64,000 nt of DNA from Oceanicola sp. 22II-s10i (GTDB lineage: Bacteria; Pseudomonadota; Alphaproteobacteria; Rhodobacterales; Rhodobacteraceae). The position numbers and the translations under genes were made by a program. Location: positions 656,501 through 720,500 of the forward strand of contig NZ_AQQU01000001.1 in NCBI RefSeq assembly GCF_002210105.1, in the 5' to 3' direction. Below the pieces are notes generated by a model that worked only from the letters and a program-made list of their open reading frames with translations, searched no databases and had not been told where the DNA came from. Each line of letters opens with the position of its first letter. Within the stretch, counting starts at the first letter, position 1. Shown in pieces: positions 33,197-41,773 of the stretch.

Positions 33197-35478
33197 GCGT
33201 TCAGCGCAGCCCACACCCGCGCGGGCGACGCCGGCATGTCGATATGCCGGATGCCCCGCGCGGACAGCGCATGGCAGATCGCGTTCATCGCCGCCGCCAT
33301 GCCGCCCACGGTGCCCGCCTCGCCCACGCCCTTGACGCCCAGCAGGTTCAGTTCGGTCGGCACCTCGACGAATCCGCTGCGCATCGGCCCGAGGTCCGAG
33401 GCGCGGGGCATGGCGTAGTCCATGAAGGTCCCGCTCAGCAGCTGGCCGTCGGGGGAATAGCCAACCTCCTCGAACAGCGCCTGCCCGATGCCCTGCACCG
33501 CACCGCCGTGCAGCTGGCCCTCGACCAAGTAGGGGTTCAGGACGGTGCCCACGTCCTCGACCGAAGTGTAGGTCAGAACGTCGACTTTCCCCGTATCAGG
33601 GTCGATTTCCACCTCGCAGATGTGACAGCCGTTCGGGAATGTCGCCTGCGGTGACGAAAACTCGCCCGCGCCTTCCAGCACCTTGCCGTCCTCGGCGGCG
33701 CGGGTCGCAATTTCGGACAGGCTGACGACCTTGTTGCCCTCGGCCCGCAGCAGGCCCTGGTCGTATTCGATCTCGCCCTGCGACACGCCCAGCATCTGCG
33801 CCGCCTCCGTCTTGAGCGTGTCGATCAGCGCCTCGGCCCCCAGCGTGATGGCCGACCCGCAGAGTGACAGCGCCGAACTGCCGCCCGAGCCCCGGCCCTT
33901 GCCGCCCCAGTCGGTGTCGCCCTGCGCGTAATTCACCGCCTCGTAGCCGACACCCATGCTTTCCGCCGCGACGGCGGTCAGGGCGGTTTCCAGCCCCTGT
34001 CCCACCGACATAGAGCCGGAATAGAGCGTGATCCGGCCATCCGTCTCCACCCTCAGCGTGGCGAAATCCGTTGTCGGCTTGGTCCACGGCCCCGAGGCCA
34101 CTTCGATCGGGTTCGCCAGCCCGATCCCGCGCAACAGGCCCCGGTCTGCCGACTCCGCCCGCCGCCCTTCGAACCCGGCGTAATCGGCCAGCTCCAGCGC
34201 CCGGTTCAGCACCCGCCCGAAATCGCCGCAGTCGTAGCGGAAGACGAAGGGCGTCTGGTAGGGCATCGCTGTCGGCGCGATCAGGTTCTGCCGCCGCAGC
34301 TCCGCCGGATCCCGCCCGGTTTCCATCGCGGCGAGGTCGATGATCCGCTCGATCATGTAGGTCGCATCCGGCCGTCCCGCCCCGCGATAGGGCGCGGTCT
34401 GCTGGGTGTGGGTGACATAGCCGATGCATTCGCCAAGGATCGCGGGCGTCTTGTAGACCCCGGCGATCCCGCCGAAGTTCCCGATCGGCGCATTGGACCG
34501 GCCCGACACGAAAGCCCCGCAGTTCACCTCGTAGCGCACGTGCAGCGCCAGGAAATTGCCGTCGGCATCCAGTGCCAGCGCGGTGTCGCCCCACAGGTCG
34601 CGCGCGTGTTCGTCGGACAGCAGGCTCTCGGCCCGCGTCGCGGTCCAGCGCACCGGACGGCCCAGGTGTCGCGCGGCCCATGCGGTCAGGATCTCCTCGC
34701 GCAGGGGGCCGGATTTCATGCCAAAGGACCCGCCGACATCGGGCGCGATAACCCGGAATTCGTCACTCTTCAGGCCGAAAGAGGCCGCGACGACCTGCCC
34801 GAAGGCATGCGGGCTCTGATGGCTGACGCAGATCGTCATCCGCCCGGCGTCGTCGCGATAGGCCAGTGCGGCGCGCGGCTCCATCGCGTTGGCGGACACG
34901 CGGGTCACGCGGCTGCGCAGGCGGGTGACATGGGCCGCACCGTCGATGGCCTTCATCACCGCATCGCCGTCTCCCTTGGCCCAGTGGAAGATCAGGTTGC
35001 CCGGCCGGTCCTCCCAGACCAGCGGCGCGCCTTCGGCCTTGGCGTCGTCGATGGTCATGACCGCCGGCAGCTCCTCATACTCCAGCACAACCGCCTCGGC
35101 CGCATCCTCGGCCGCCGTGCGCGTCGCGGCCAGCACCATCGCCACCGGTTCGCCCTGGAACCGGATCAGGTCCCCGGCCAGCAGCGGACGCGGTGTGTGC
35201 GTGCCGTCATGCCCGTCCGGATGCGGTTGCTTGAACGCGGGCACCACAGCCTTCACCCCGTCCGCCTCCAGCTCGCTGGCGGTCAGCACCGCGACCGCCC
35301 CAGCCTCAAGCGCGGGCGCAGTATCCAGCGACACGATCCGCGCCGAGGGCACATCCGCCCGGACAAACGCCACATGCAGCGCGCCGTCGCAGGGGATGTC
35401 GTCCACGTATCGCCCCCGGCCGGTGATGAGCCTGACGTCCTCGCGCCGCTTAGCCGGGCGCCTGATCTCGGTGTTCAC
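33193..35478 (-). CDS. Xanthine dehydrogenase/CoxL-family molybdopterin-binding subunit (orphan)
   Basis: This 761-residue large subunit of a molybdenum hydroxylase starts RREDVRLITGRGRYVDDI. It carries the molybdopterin motifs GGSFGMKSGPLREE and TAPYRGAGRPDATYMIERII, and near the C-terminus the active-site glutamate in LLGVKGVGEAGTVGG. Such subunits hydroxylate aldehydes, aromatic heterocycles, CO or CoA-linked substrates with water as oxygen source. They normally need an FAD subunit and a 2Fe-2S subunit, neither of which is adjacent. I used the GTG at 35478, which has GGGAGG upstream, instead of an ATG 13 codons earlier. It is divergent from the GntR gene. Confidence 0.9.
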   Translation of the reverse strand: MNTEIRRPAKRREDVRLITGRGRYVDDIPCDGALHVAFVRADVPSARIVSLDTAPALEAGAVAVLTASELEADGVKAVVPAFKQPHPDGHDGTHTPRPLLAGDLIRFQGEPVAMVLAATRTAAEDAAEAVVLEYEELPAVMTIDDAKAEGAPLVWEDRPGNLIFHWAKGDGDAVMKAIDGAAHVTRLRSRVTRVSANAMEPRAALAYRDDAGRMTICVSHQSPHAFGQVVAASFGLKSDEFRVIAPDVGGSFGMKSGPLREEILTAWAARHLGRPVRWTATRAESLLSDEHARDLWGDTALALDADGNFLALHVRYEVNCGAFVSGRSNAPIGNFGGIAGVYKTPAILGECIGYVTHTQQTAPYRGAGRPDATYMIERIIDLAAMETGRDPAELRRQNLIAPTAMPYQTPFVFRYDCGDFGRVLNRALELADYAGFEGRRAESADRGLLRGIGLANPIEVASGPWTKPTTDFATLRVETDGRITLYSGSMSVGQGLETALTAVAAESMGVGYEAVNYAQGDTDWGGKGRGSGGSSALSLCGSAITLGAEALIDTLKTEAAQMLGVSQGEIEYDQGLLRAEGNKVVSLSEIATRAAEDGKVLEGAGEFSSPQATFPNGCHICEVEIDPDTGKVDVLTYTSVEDVGTVLNPYLVEGQLHGGAVQGIGQALFEEVGYSPDGQLLSGTFMDYAMPRASDLGPMRSGFVEVPTELNLLGVKGVGEAGTVGGMAAAMNAICHALSARGIRHIDMPASPARVWAALNA

Positions 35479-35561
35479 TGTGACCTCCCTCGGGTTGGCG
35501 TTGGGTGAGCCTAGCATCGCGGCGCGGCGCGACGCGCCGCCCGGCGGGATATTTCACCCAT

Positions 35562-35571
35562 ATGGCATACC
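35562..35571. promoter_or_regulatory. Site ATGGCATACC in front of the GntR gene
   Basis: It differs by one base from ATGGTATACC at 32249-32258 and lies about 100 bp upstream of the GntR start, in the divergent region shared with the CoxL-type gene. It is a candidate autoregulatory site. The same gap holds a GC-rich stem GCGGCGCG / CGCGCCGC (35519-35540). Confidence 0.35.
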
Positions 35572-35668
35572 GTTTTTCCGCAATGTGCGGTTCACCCTGC
35601 CTGAAGGTCGTATTGTAGGGCCGGAAGGTGGCCGCTATCATAAGCTGGCAAACGGAAAAGGGGCCAAG

Positions 35669-36337
35669 ATGGCTGCACGCAAGGGGAACGCGACGGGTCT
35701 GGCGCAGCACGCCTACGAGGCCGTCCGCGATGCGATCGAACACGGCAAGCTTGCGCCGGGCGATCGCATTTCGGAATACAAAACGGCGGACTGGCTGAAC
35801 ATCAGCCGCACCCCCGCGCGTGAAGGTCTGCTGCGGCTCGAATCCGAGGGTCTGCTGACCCATCACCCCCGCCGCGGTCTGGTCGTCGCCTCGGTCGATG
35901 CCGAGGCGCTGAAGGAGGTCTTCGCGGCGCGCGAGGTCATGGAACGTGCGCTGGCCGGGCTGGCCGCGCGCAACGCCTCGGGGCCGGAACTGGACGCCAT
36001 CGTCGCCGCGTCGGATCAGGAGCCCGAGCTGATCCACGACCGCAATGCCATGATCGAGGTGAACAAAACCTTTCACGGCGCCATCCGGCAGGGGGCGCAC
36101 AACCGCTACCTGACCAAGTTCATCTCGACCCTCGACGACATCGTCGCGGCGGATCACCGGGGGTCTTCGCTGGTCGACATGGAGCGGCGGCAGGCGGTGA
36201 TCGGCGAGCACCGCGCGTTGGCCGAAGCCATCGCCAACCGTGACGTCGCGCTGGCCGAGCAGCGGGCCAGCGATCACATCCGCAACGCCTACGAGGCGCG
36301 CAAGCGGGTGAAGGAGCGTGAGAAGCGGGGCGAGTGA
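35669..36337 (+). CDS. GntR family (FCD subfamily) transcriptional regulator
   Basis: This 222-residue protein has an N-terminal winged helix (YEAVRDAIEHGKLAPGDRIS, then SRTPAREGLLRLESEGLL and PRRGLVVASV) and an all-helical FCD ligand domain in which FHGAIRQGAHNRYL and the histidine of IGEHRALAEAI mark the metal/carboxylate pocket. FCD regulators usually sense organic acids and repress catabolic or transport genes. It is divergent from the molybdenum hydroxylase subunit and convergent on the amidohydrolase of the TRAP operon. ATG 35669 follows AAAAGGGGCC. The frame is open far upstream through unrelated sequence and that part is rejected. Confidence 0.9.
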   Translation: MAARKGNATGLAQHAYEAVRDAIEHGKLAPGDRISEYKTADWLNISRTPAREGLLRLESEGLLTHHPRRGLVVASVDAEALKEVFAAREVMERALAGLAARNASGPELDAIVAASDQEPELIHDRNAMIEVNKTFHGAIRQGAHNRYLTKFISTLDDIVAADHRGSSLVDMERRQAVIGEHRALAEAIANRDVALAEQRASDHIRNAYEARKRVKEREKRGE

Positions 36338-36359
36338 CCCCGCCCCTGCTTCGTCAGAC

Positions 36360-37811
36360 TCAGACGACCTGAACCGGTGCCGACTGTTCCAGCGGACGCC
36401 CCGGACGCGCGCCGGTCTTGACGCCGTCGGTCCAGACCTCGCGTCCGTTCACGAAGACCCGGTCGATCCCCTTGGCCGGTGCGATCGGCGCCTCGAAGGT
36501 CGCGCCTTCCTCGATCGTCCTGGGATCGAAGATCACCAGATCGGCAAAGCCCCCGACCGCGATCCGACCGCGACCGCCCAGACCGAACCGGTCGGCGGGC
36601 ATCGAAGTCATGCGTTTCACCGCCTCTTCCAGCGTGAACAGACCCACATCGCGGGCATAGCGCCCCAGCACGCGCGGGAAGGTGCCCCAGACGCGGGGGT
36701 GGGGGTGCGATCCGGAGGGGATGCCGTCGGAACAGATCATCGTGTGTTCATAGGACATGATCCGCTGCACGTCCTCTTCGTCCATGATGAAGAAGATGCC
36801 GGTGGCGGGCAGCAGCCGCTGCAGCGCGTCGTCGATGTCAGTGTTCCACTGCCGGGCGATGTCGTCCAGATCGCGGCCCGCCAGTTCGGGATAGGGCTCG
36901 CTTTCGGCCACGATCACCCGCGTCGCCTGCTTGTGGCGGCCGGAATCGAGGATGGTCGAGGATGCGACCCACGGCGTGGTGTCGAGTCCGACATCCTGCC
37001 GCTTGATCGCCTCGTCGATCATCTTGAGCGTGATCTCGGATTTCCCGTGGTTCGCCAGCCCGGCGCATTTGTGATGAGACACATGCACCCCGCAGCCGCT
37101 TTCGCGACCGACCTGGAACGTCTCCTCCAGCGCCTCGATCACGCGGTCGCCCTCGTCCCGCATGTGGGTGACGTAGAGCTTGCTGTGCTGGTGCGCGATC
37201 TTGGCCAGCTCGATCAGCTCCTCGGTCGGGGCGGCGCGGGATGGCGGGTAGAAGGTGCCGGTGGACAGGCCGATGGCGCCTTCGGCCAGCGCCTGGTCCA
37301 GCGTGCGGGCCATCGCCTTGATCTGGTCCGCATCCGCCGCCTTGCCGAGGTCGGGCACCTCGTTGATCCGCAGGGTCGAATGGCCGATCAGGCAGGCGGC
37401 GTTCACCGCTGCCGGGGCCGACAGCATCCGGTCGCGATAGGCGGCGTAGGTCGGGAAGGTATAGCTCTCGTCCTCGATGATCATGCGCAGCGGGCCGGGG
37501 ACCGATCCCATCTGTTTCAGCGGCGCGATGGAGAAGCCGCAGTTGCCGTTGATGACCGTCGTGACCCCCTGCGAGGTCATGAACTCCATGTCCGGGTGGG
37601 TCAGCATCGCACCGTCGTGGTGGACGTGCGGGTCGATGAAGCCCGGCGCGACCACGCGGCCGGCGGCGTCGACCTCGCGGCCCGCCTTCCAGTGTTTCAG
37701 ATCGCCGGTGGCGACGATCCGGTCGTCGGTCACGGCCACGTCGCCCCTGCGGCGCGGGGCGCCGGTGCCGTCGATGATGTCCGCACCTCGAATGATGAGA
37801 TCAGCCTGCAT
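36360..37811 (-). CDS. N-acyl-D-amino-acid deacylase family amidohydrolase
   Basis: This 483-residue amidohydrolase-superfamily enzyme has the metal motif GFIDPHVHHDGAM, a cysteine in INGNCGFSIAP that bridges zinc in D-aminoacylases, histidines in VTHMRDEGD and HVSHHKCAG, and the catalytic aspartate in CSDGIPSGSHPHPRVWGTF. The expected reaction is hydrolysis of an N-acyl-D-amino acid to acid and D-amino acid, though relatives act on other amides and dihydropyrimidine-like rings. It is the last gene of the TRAP transporter operon, 27 bp after dctQ, which suggests that the imported solute is its substrate. Start ATG 37811 is clear. Confidence 0.88.
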   Translation of the reverse strand: MQADLIIRGADIIDGTGAPRRRGDVAVTDDRIVATGDLKHWKAGREVDAAGRVVAPGFIDPHVHHDGAMLTHPDMEFMTSQGVTTVINGNCGFSIAPLKQMGSVPGPLRMIIEDESYTFPTYAAYRDRMLSAPAAVNAACLIGHSTLRINEVPDLGKAADADQIKAMARTLDQALAEGAIGLSTGTFYPPSRAAPTEELIELAKIAHQHSKLYVTHMRDEGDRVIEALEETFQVGRESGCGVHVSHHKCAGLANHGKSEITLKMIDEAIKRQDVGLDTTPWVASSTILDSGRHKQATRVIVAESEPYPELAGRDLDDIARQWNTDIDDALQRLLPATGIFFIMDEEDVQRIMSYEHTMICSDGIPSGSHPHPRVWGTFPRVLGRYARDVGLFTLEEAVKRMTSMPADRFGLGGRGRIAVGGFADLVIFDPRTIEEGATFEAPIAPAKGIDRVFVNGREVWTDGVKTGARPGRPLEQSAPVQVV

Positions 37812-37838
37812 AGGGTCTCCGTTCGTGTTGTTCTGTTG

Positions 37839-38372
37839 TCAGGTTGCGTCCCGGTCCGGCTCAGCCGGGCCGGCGTCGCCGAACCAGCGGGCGACCAGAT
37901 GGATCAGGACCAGCACGATCATCAGCGGCACCGCGATCGCGACCCAGACGGTCGAGAACGGCAGCGCGTCCGCCATCGTCCGGCTGTGGCGCAGAAGGAA
38001 GCCGCGCGCCGGGTTCATGCCGGGGCCGAAAAAGACGTGCCACAGGATCGGCAGCAGGTAGATCAGCACCACCAGCGATTTCACCAGCTCCGCCCCGGCC
38101 CGCAGCCAGACCGGGCCCTTGGTGATCCCGTTGAACAGCGCCGGGTCGAACCGCCGCTTGAACGACATGGACGCGCCGATCAGACCAGCCCAGATCATCG
38201 CGTAGCGCGCCAGTTCCTCGGTGTAGGCCGGGGGCTGGCTGAAGACGTAGCGGGCGATGACCTGCAGCATGACGGCCCCCACGAGCACGACGATCGCCGC
38301 GCCCGCCAGCACCGACGCGATCCGGTCGAGGATCGTGCTGAGGCCGATGACGGTGCGGGACAGCGTGCTCAT
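37839..38372 (-). CDS. dctQ: TRAP transporter small permease (DctQ)
   Basis: This 177-residue membrane protein has four hydrophobic segments (about 20-40, 56-75, 92-110, 138-160) and the DctQ signature around VFSQPPAYTEELARYAMIWA, with a basic patch FKRRFDP. It is the small membrane subunit of a tripartite ATP-independent periplasmic transporter and links the binding protein to the large permease. It lies between dctP and the deacylase gene. The start at 38372 gives a normal length; 17 upstream in-frame codons are unlike the family and overlap dctP. Confidence 0.9.
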   Translation of the reverse strand: MSTLSRTVIGLSTILDRIASVLAGAAIVVLVGAVMLQVIARYVFSQPPAYTEELARYAMIWAGLIGASMSFKRRFDPALFNGITKGPVWLRAGAELVKSLVVLIYLLPILWHVFFGPGMNPARGFLLRHSRTMADALPFSTVWVAIAVPLMIVLVLIHLVARWFGDAGPAEPDRDAT

Positions 38373-38389
38373 GGGGGCCACCAATCGTT

Positions 38390-39373
38390 TTACTGGGCGA
38401 CGGACGCCTTGGCGTCCTGCCATGCCTTCAGCTCGTCCTCGCTGAGCGAGGTGGTCCAGGTGGCGCGGGCCAGCTCTTCCATCTTTTCACGCTCGCCCGG
38501 CTCAAGCTCGGTGATCGTCACGCCCGCGGCCTCGTGCTTGGCGCGCACTTCGCCGGCCCATGCGTTGACCCAGTCGCGGTTGGCCTGAACGCCCGCCTCG
38601 ATGGCTGCGTCGATCTGACCCTTCTCCTCGTCGGACAGGGCCGAATACCAGTCCTCGGAAATCAGCACGACGCGGGTCGAGGGCGTCAGGTCGACGGGGG
38701 TGAAGTGCTTGAGGAACTCGGTGTGCCCGGTCCGGATGGCCGAGTTCGGCGGGTTGAAGTAGCCGTCCGCCACGCCGGTTTGCAGCGCGTTCGCCACTTC
38801 GGACCACGAGATGATGGTGCCGGTGGTGCCAAGCGCCTCCTGCAGCGCCAGCTGTTCGGAGTTCAGCGCCCGGAAGCGCAGGTCGGCCAGGTCGGCGACC
38901 GTGGCGACGGGCTTCTTGGTGTTGTGGATGCCGATGTCCATGCCGATGTAGTTCAGCCCGACCATCCGCACGCCGTTCTCCAGCAGCGGCTCGTTGATCG
39001 TCGCCATGACGTCGGTGTCCTTGGCGACCGCGTCCAGTTCGTCCCGGCTCTGGAAGAAGAACGGCAGCTGGATGCCCTTGGCAAAGGGCGACTGGCCAAA
39101 GGTCGACGACAGCGCGGCCAGATCGACCTCGATCAGGCCCTGGGACACCTGGTCATAGCGCTCCTTTTCCGACCCGAGCGTGTCGGAGGGGAAGGATTTC
39201 ACATCGAACTCCGTCCCTTCCAGCGCCTTGGCAAAGCCTGCGACGAACGCCGCTTCGGCGTTGGTCGTCGGATCGTCGGCGCCGTTGAAGGCGACCTTGA
39301 CCTCGGATGCCTGCGCGGCGGCGCCGATCAGCGCGATGGCGCTGGCGGAAAGCAGTTTGGAAATGGCGTTCAT
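38390..39373 (-). CDS. dctP: TRAP transporter periplasmic solute-binding protein (DctP)
   Basis: This 327-residue binding protein has a signal peptide (MNAISKLLSASAIALIGAAA, cleavage near AQA-SEV). The DctP-family segment ATVADLADLRFRALNSEQLA includes the arginine that normally pairs with a substrate carboxylate, so an organic or N-acyl amino acid is plausible. TRAP systems are driven by the ion gradient, not ATP. Gene order in the operon is permease M, then P, then Q, which is not the usual P-Q-M. The start ATG 39373 follows a GAGGAGAAACACC ribosome site. Confidence 0.92.
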   Translation of the reverse strand: MNAISKLLSASAIALIGAAAQASEVKVAFNGADDPTTNAEAAFVAGFAKALEGTEFDVKSFPSDTLGSEKERYDQVSQGLIEVDLAALSSTFGQSPFAKGIQLPFFFQSRDELDAVAKDTDVMATINEPLLENGVRMVGLNYIGMDIGIHNTKKPVATVADLADLRFRALNSEQLALQEALGTTGTIISWSEVANALQTGVADGYFNPPNSAIRTGHTEFLKHFTPVDLTPSTRVVLISEDWYSALSDEEKGQIDAAIEAGVQANRDWVNAWAGEVRAKHEAAGVTITELEPGEREKMEELARATWTTSLSEDELKAWQDAKASVAQ

Positions 39374-39396
39374 GGTGTTTCTCCTCGGTTGGTGGT

Positions 39397-40680
39397 TCAG
39401 GCCAGACCCAGCCAGCGCGGCAGCGCCAGCGAGATGTCGGGCACGTAGGTGAGCACGAAGAGCAGCAGCACTTCGGCGATGAAGAACGGCAGAGTGGCGC
39501 GGATCAGCCGCCAGTAGTTCATCCGCACGGTCGTCGCGAGGATCAGCAGCACCCCGCCAAGCGGCGGCGACAGCAGGCCGGTGGTGATGTTGAAGCAGAT
39601 GACGATCCCAAGGTGCACCGGGTCGATCCCCATGCTCAGCGCGACGGGGACAAAGATCGGAGCGAACAGCGCCACGGCGGCCTTCACGTCCATGACCATC
39701 CCGGCGACCAGGAAGATCGCGTTGATCAGCAGCAGGTACTGCGTCGGCCCCAGCCCCCAGCCCTCGACCGTCCGCGCGATGGCCTGCGGCCACTGCAGCA
39801 GCGCCGCGAGGTAGGAGAAGGTCGAGATCGCGCAGAGCAGGATGAACAGCGCGCCCAGCATGACGGCGGTGCGCTGGATGCTGGCCAGCAGGTCCGCAAG
39901 CGTCATGTTCCCGTAGGCGAAGCCGATGATCAGCGCCGCGATGACCGCGACCGCCGCCGCCTCGGCCGGAGTCATGAAGCCGAACAGCGTGCCGCCGAGA
40001 ATGATGACCGGCAGCAGCATCGCCGGGATCGCCTTGAGCAGCGAGGGCAGGAACGGCGGCACATCGTCCCCCGCCCCACCCGGATGGTCGTCGCGCCAGG
40101 CGTAGAAGGCGTTCATCGCCATCAGGACAGCGGCCAGCAGCAGCCCCGGCACGATGCCGGCGGCAAACAGCGCGGTGACGTTCGTTTCCATCAGCGCGCC
40201 GTAGAAGATCAGGATCGACGAGGGCGGAATGATCGGCCCGATGATCGACGAGGCGCCGGTGATCGCCGCCGCGTAGTCCAGCGAATAGCCCCGCCTGCGC
40301 ATCTCAGGCACCAGCGAGTTGCCGAGCGCGGCCGCGTCCGAGACGGCCGAGCCGGAAACGCCCGCGAAGAAGACCGAGGTCATGACGTTCACATGCCCGA
40401 GGCCGCCCTTGAGCCGCCCGAGAAAGGACATGCAGAAGTCGATCAGCGCCGTCGCCAGCCCGCCCCGGTTCATCAGGTCGCCCGCGAAGATAAAGAGCGG
40501 CATGGCAAGGAAGGCAAAGACGTCGAGCTGGCTGAACAGCCGCTGCGGCAACGCCGCCATGAAACTTTCGCGTTCGGCCACGAAGAAGGTCAGGATCGCC
40601 GATGCGCCGATCACGTAAGCGATCGCCGATCCGGCGAGCAGCCCGAGGATCGTGAATGCCACGATGAACGGCGCCTGCAT
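39397..40680 (-). CDS. dctM: TRAP transporter large permease (DctM)
   Basis: This 427-residue membrane protein has about twelve hydrophobic segments and is the ion-coupled permease of the TRAP system. Typical features include MPLFIFAGDLMNRGGLA, SVFFAGVSGSAVSDAAALG and IGPIIPPSSILIFYGA. It is the first gene of the operon dctM-dctP-dctQ-deacylase; 131 bp separate it from the divergent LysR gene. That gap contains a strong symmetric LysR-type site. The substrate is inferred only from the linked deacylase. Confidence 0.93.
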   Translation of the reverse strand: MQAPFIVAFTILGLLAGSAIAYVIGASAILTFFVAERESFMAALPQRLFSQLDVFAFLAMPLFIFAGDLMNRGGLATALIDFCMSFLGRLKGGLGHVNVMTSVFFAGVSGSAVSDAAALGNSLVPEMRRRGYSLDYAAAITGASSIIGPIIPPSSILIFYGALMETNVTALFAAGIVPGLLLAAVLMAMNAFYAWRDDHPGGAGDDVPPFLPSLLKAIPAMLLPVIILGGTLFGFMTPAEAAAVAVIAALIIGFAYGNMTLADLLASIQRTAVMLGALFILLCAISTFSYLAALLQWPQAIARTVEGWGLGPTQYLLLINAIFLVAGMVMDVKAAVALFAPIFVPVALSMGIDPVHLGIVICFNITTGLLSPPLGGVLLILATTVRMNYWRLIRATLPFFIAEVLLLFVLTYVPDISLALPRWLGLA

Positions 40681-40763
40681 CTTTGTTCGACCTTTCCCGT
40701 TTCTGACTGCTTCAAGCGTGAGAGCGGGATTGTGAAAAAGAAATAGAAATGATTTCAGGATCG

Positions 40764-40780
40764 CATAGCATATTGCTATG
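40764..40780. promoter_or_regulatory. LysR-type operator CATAGCA-TAT-TGCTATG
   Basis: A perfect 17-bp dyad with 7-base arms lies in the divergent promoter between dctM and the LysR gene, 32 bp before the LysR start. It fits the T-N11-A LysR box and is a good candidate for autoregulation plus control of the TRAP operon. Confidence 0.6.
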
Positions 40781-40811
40781 ACTCCTCGCCGCGCAGATCA
40801 GGGCCTCGTTC

Positions 40812-41723
40812 ATGAAACCGCTTACACTTCAACGCCTTCAGGTCTTCTGCTCGGTCTACGAACGGCACTCGATCACTGCGGCCGCACGAGACATGAAACT
40901 GTCGCAACCCACGGTCAGCCGCCATCTGCGCGATTTCGAGGCGGCGCTTGGCCTAACGCTGTTCGTTCTCGACAAGGGCCGCGTCCTGCCGACGCCCGAA
41001 GCCGATTCGATCTACAACGAGAGCCGGTTCCTCGAGGACGGGATCGCGCGTCTGGAACGCCGGATCGAGTCGCTGCGCAAGGGCACCGGCACGCGGCTGC
41101 CGGTGATGTCGGTGGGCCTGCTCAGCCCGCATTTCGTGCCGATGGCGCTGAAACGGACGATGGATGTGCTGCCCGGCCTGCGTGTCACCGTCGACATCGG
41201 AACGGCGGAACAGCAGACAACCTTCATGCGCGCGGGCATGGTCGAGGTCGGGCTGGTCGTCGGCAAATTCGCGGAACCTGACATCGTGTCGGAATCCATC
41301 GGCCGGGGGCGGCTGGTCGTGCTCAGCCCCGAAAACGGGCCGCTGACCCGGCTGAAGACCGTCACGCTGGAGGATCTCGTCGCCGTCCCGATGCTGGGTC
41401 TGACCGCGCGCGGGCCGCTCGGCCGCGTGCTGAACGAGGCGCTGGTCGAACGCGGCCTGCCCTATGACGACACGATCACCGGCAACTCGCTGGTTTCGGT
41501 CCCGCATCTGGTCAAGGCGATGGACCGCGCGGCTGTGGTCGATGAATTCACCGCCGCCTTTCATGGCGTGGCCGGGCTGGTCACCCTGCCGCTGGAGCCG
41601 GAGCTGCCGATCGAAATTCAGGCCATCACGATGGGTGCCGACGCGCAGAAGACCGCCGTGCAGACCTTCGTCGCCGAAATGCGCCACCTGCTGGACGAGT
41701 GGGCCGCCGGACAGCGGCCCTGA
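40812..41723 (+). CDS. LysR family transcriptional regulator
   Basis: This 303-residue LysR regulator has the N-terminal winged HTH (LQRLQVFCSVYERHSITAAA, then LSQPTVSRHLRDFEAALGLT) and a periplasmic-binding-like effector domain. Divergent placement and the symmetric site at 40764-40780 indicate that it controls the TRAP/N-acyl-D-amino-acid deacylase operon, presumably in response to the transported solute or its deacylated product. The ATG at 40812 is the first in-frame start after the promoter. Its 3' end is very close to the next MFS gene, which has no good standard start of its own. Confidence 0.9.
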   Translation: MKPLTLQRLQVFCSVYERHSITAAARDMKLSQPTVSRHLRDFEAALGLTLFVLDKGRVLPTPEADSIYNESRFLEDGIARLERRIESLRKGTGTRLPVMSVGLLSPHFVPMALKRTMDVLPGLRVTVDIGTAEQQTTFMRAGMVEVGLVVGKFAEPDIVSESIGRGRLVVLSPENGPLTRLKTVTLEDLVAVPMLGLTARGPLGRVLNEALVERGLPYDDTITGNSLVSVPHLVKAMDRAAVVDEFTAAFHGVAGLVTLPLEPELPIEIQAITMGADAQKTAVQTFVAEMRHLLDEWAAGQRP

Positions 41724-41773
41724 GGGGGCAAACACGGGCCTGCCTATCCGCGCCCCCTTGCGACCGGCGCGAT

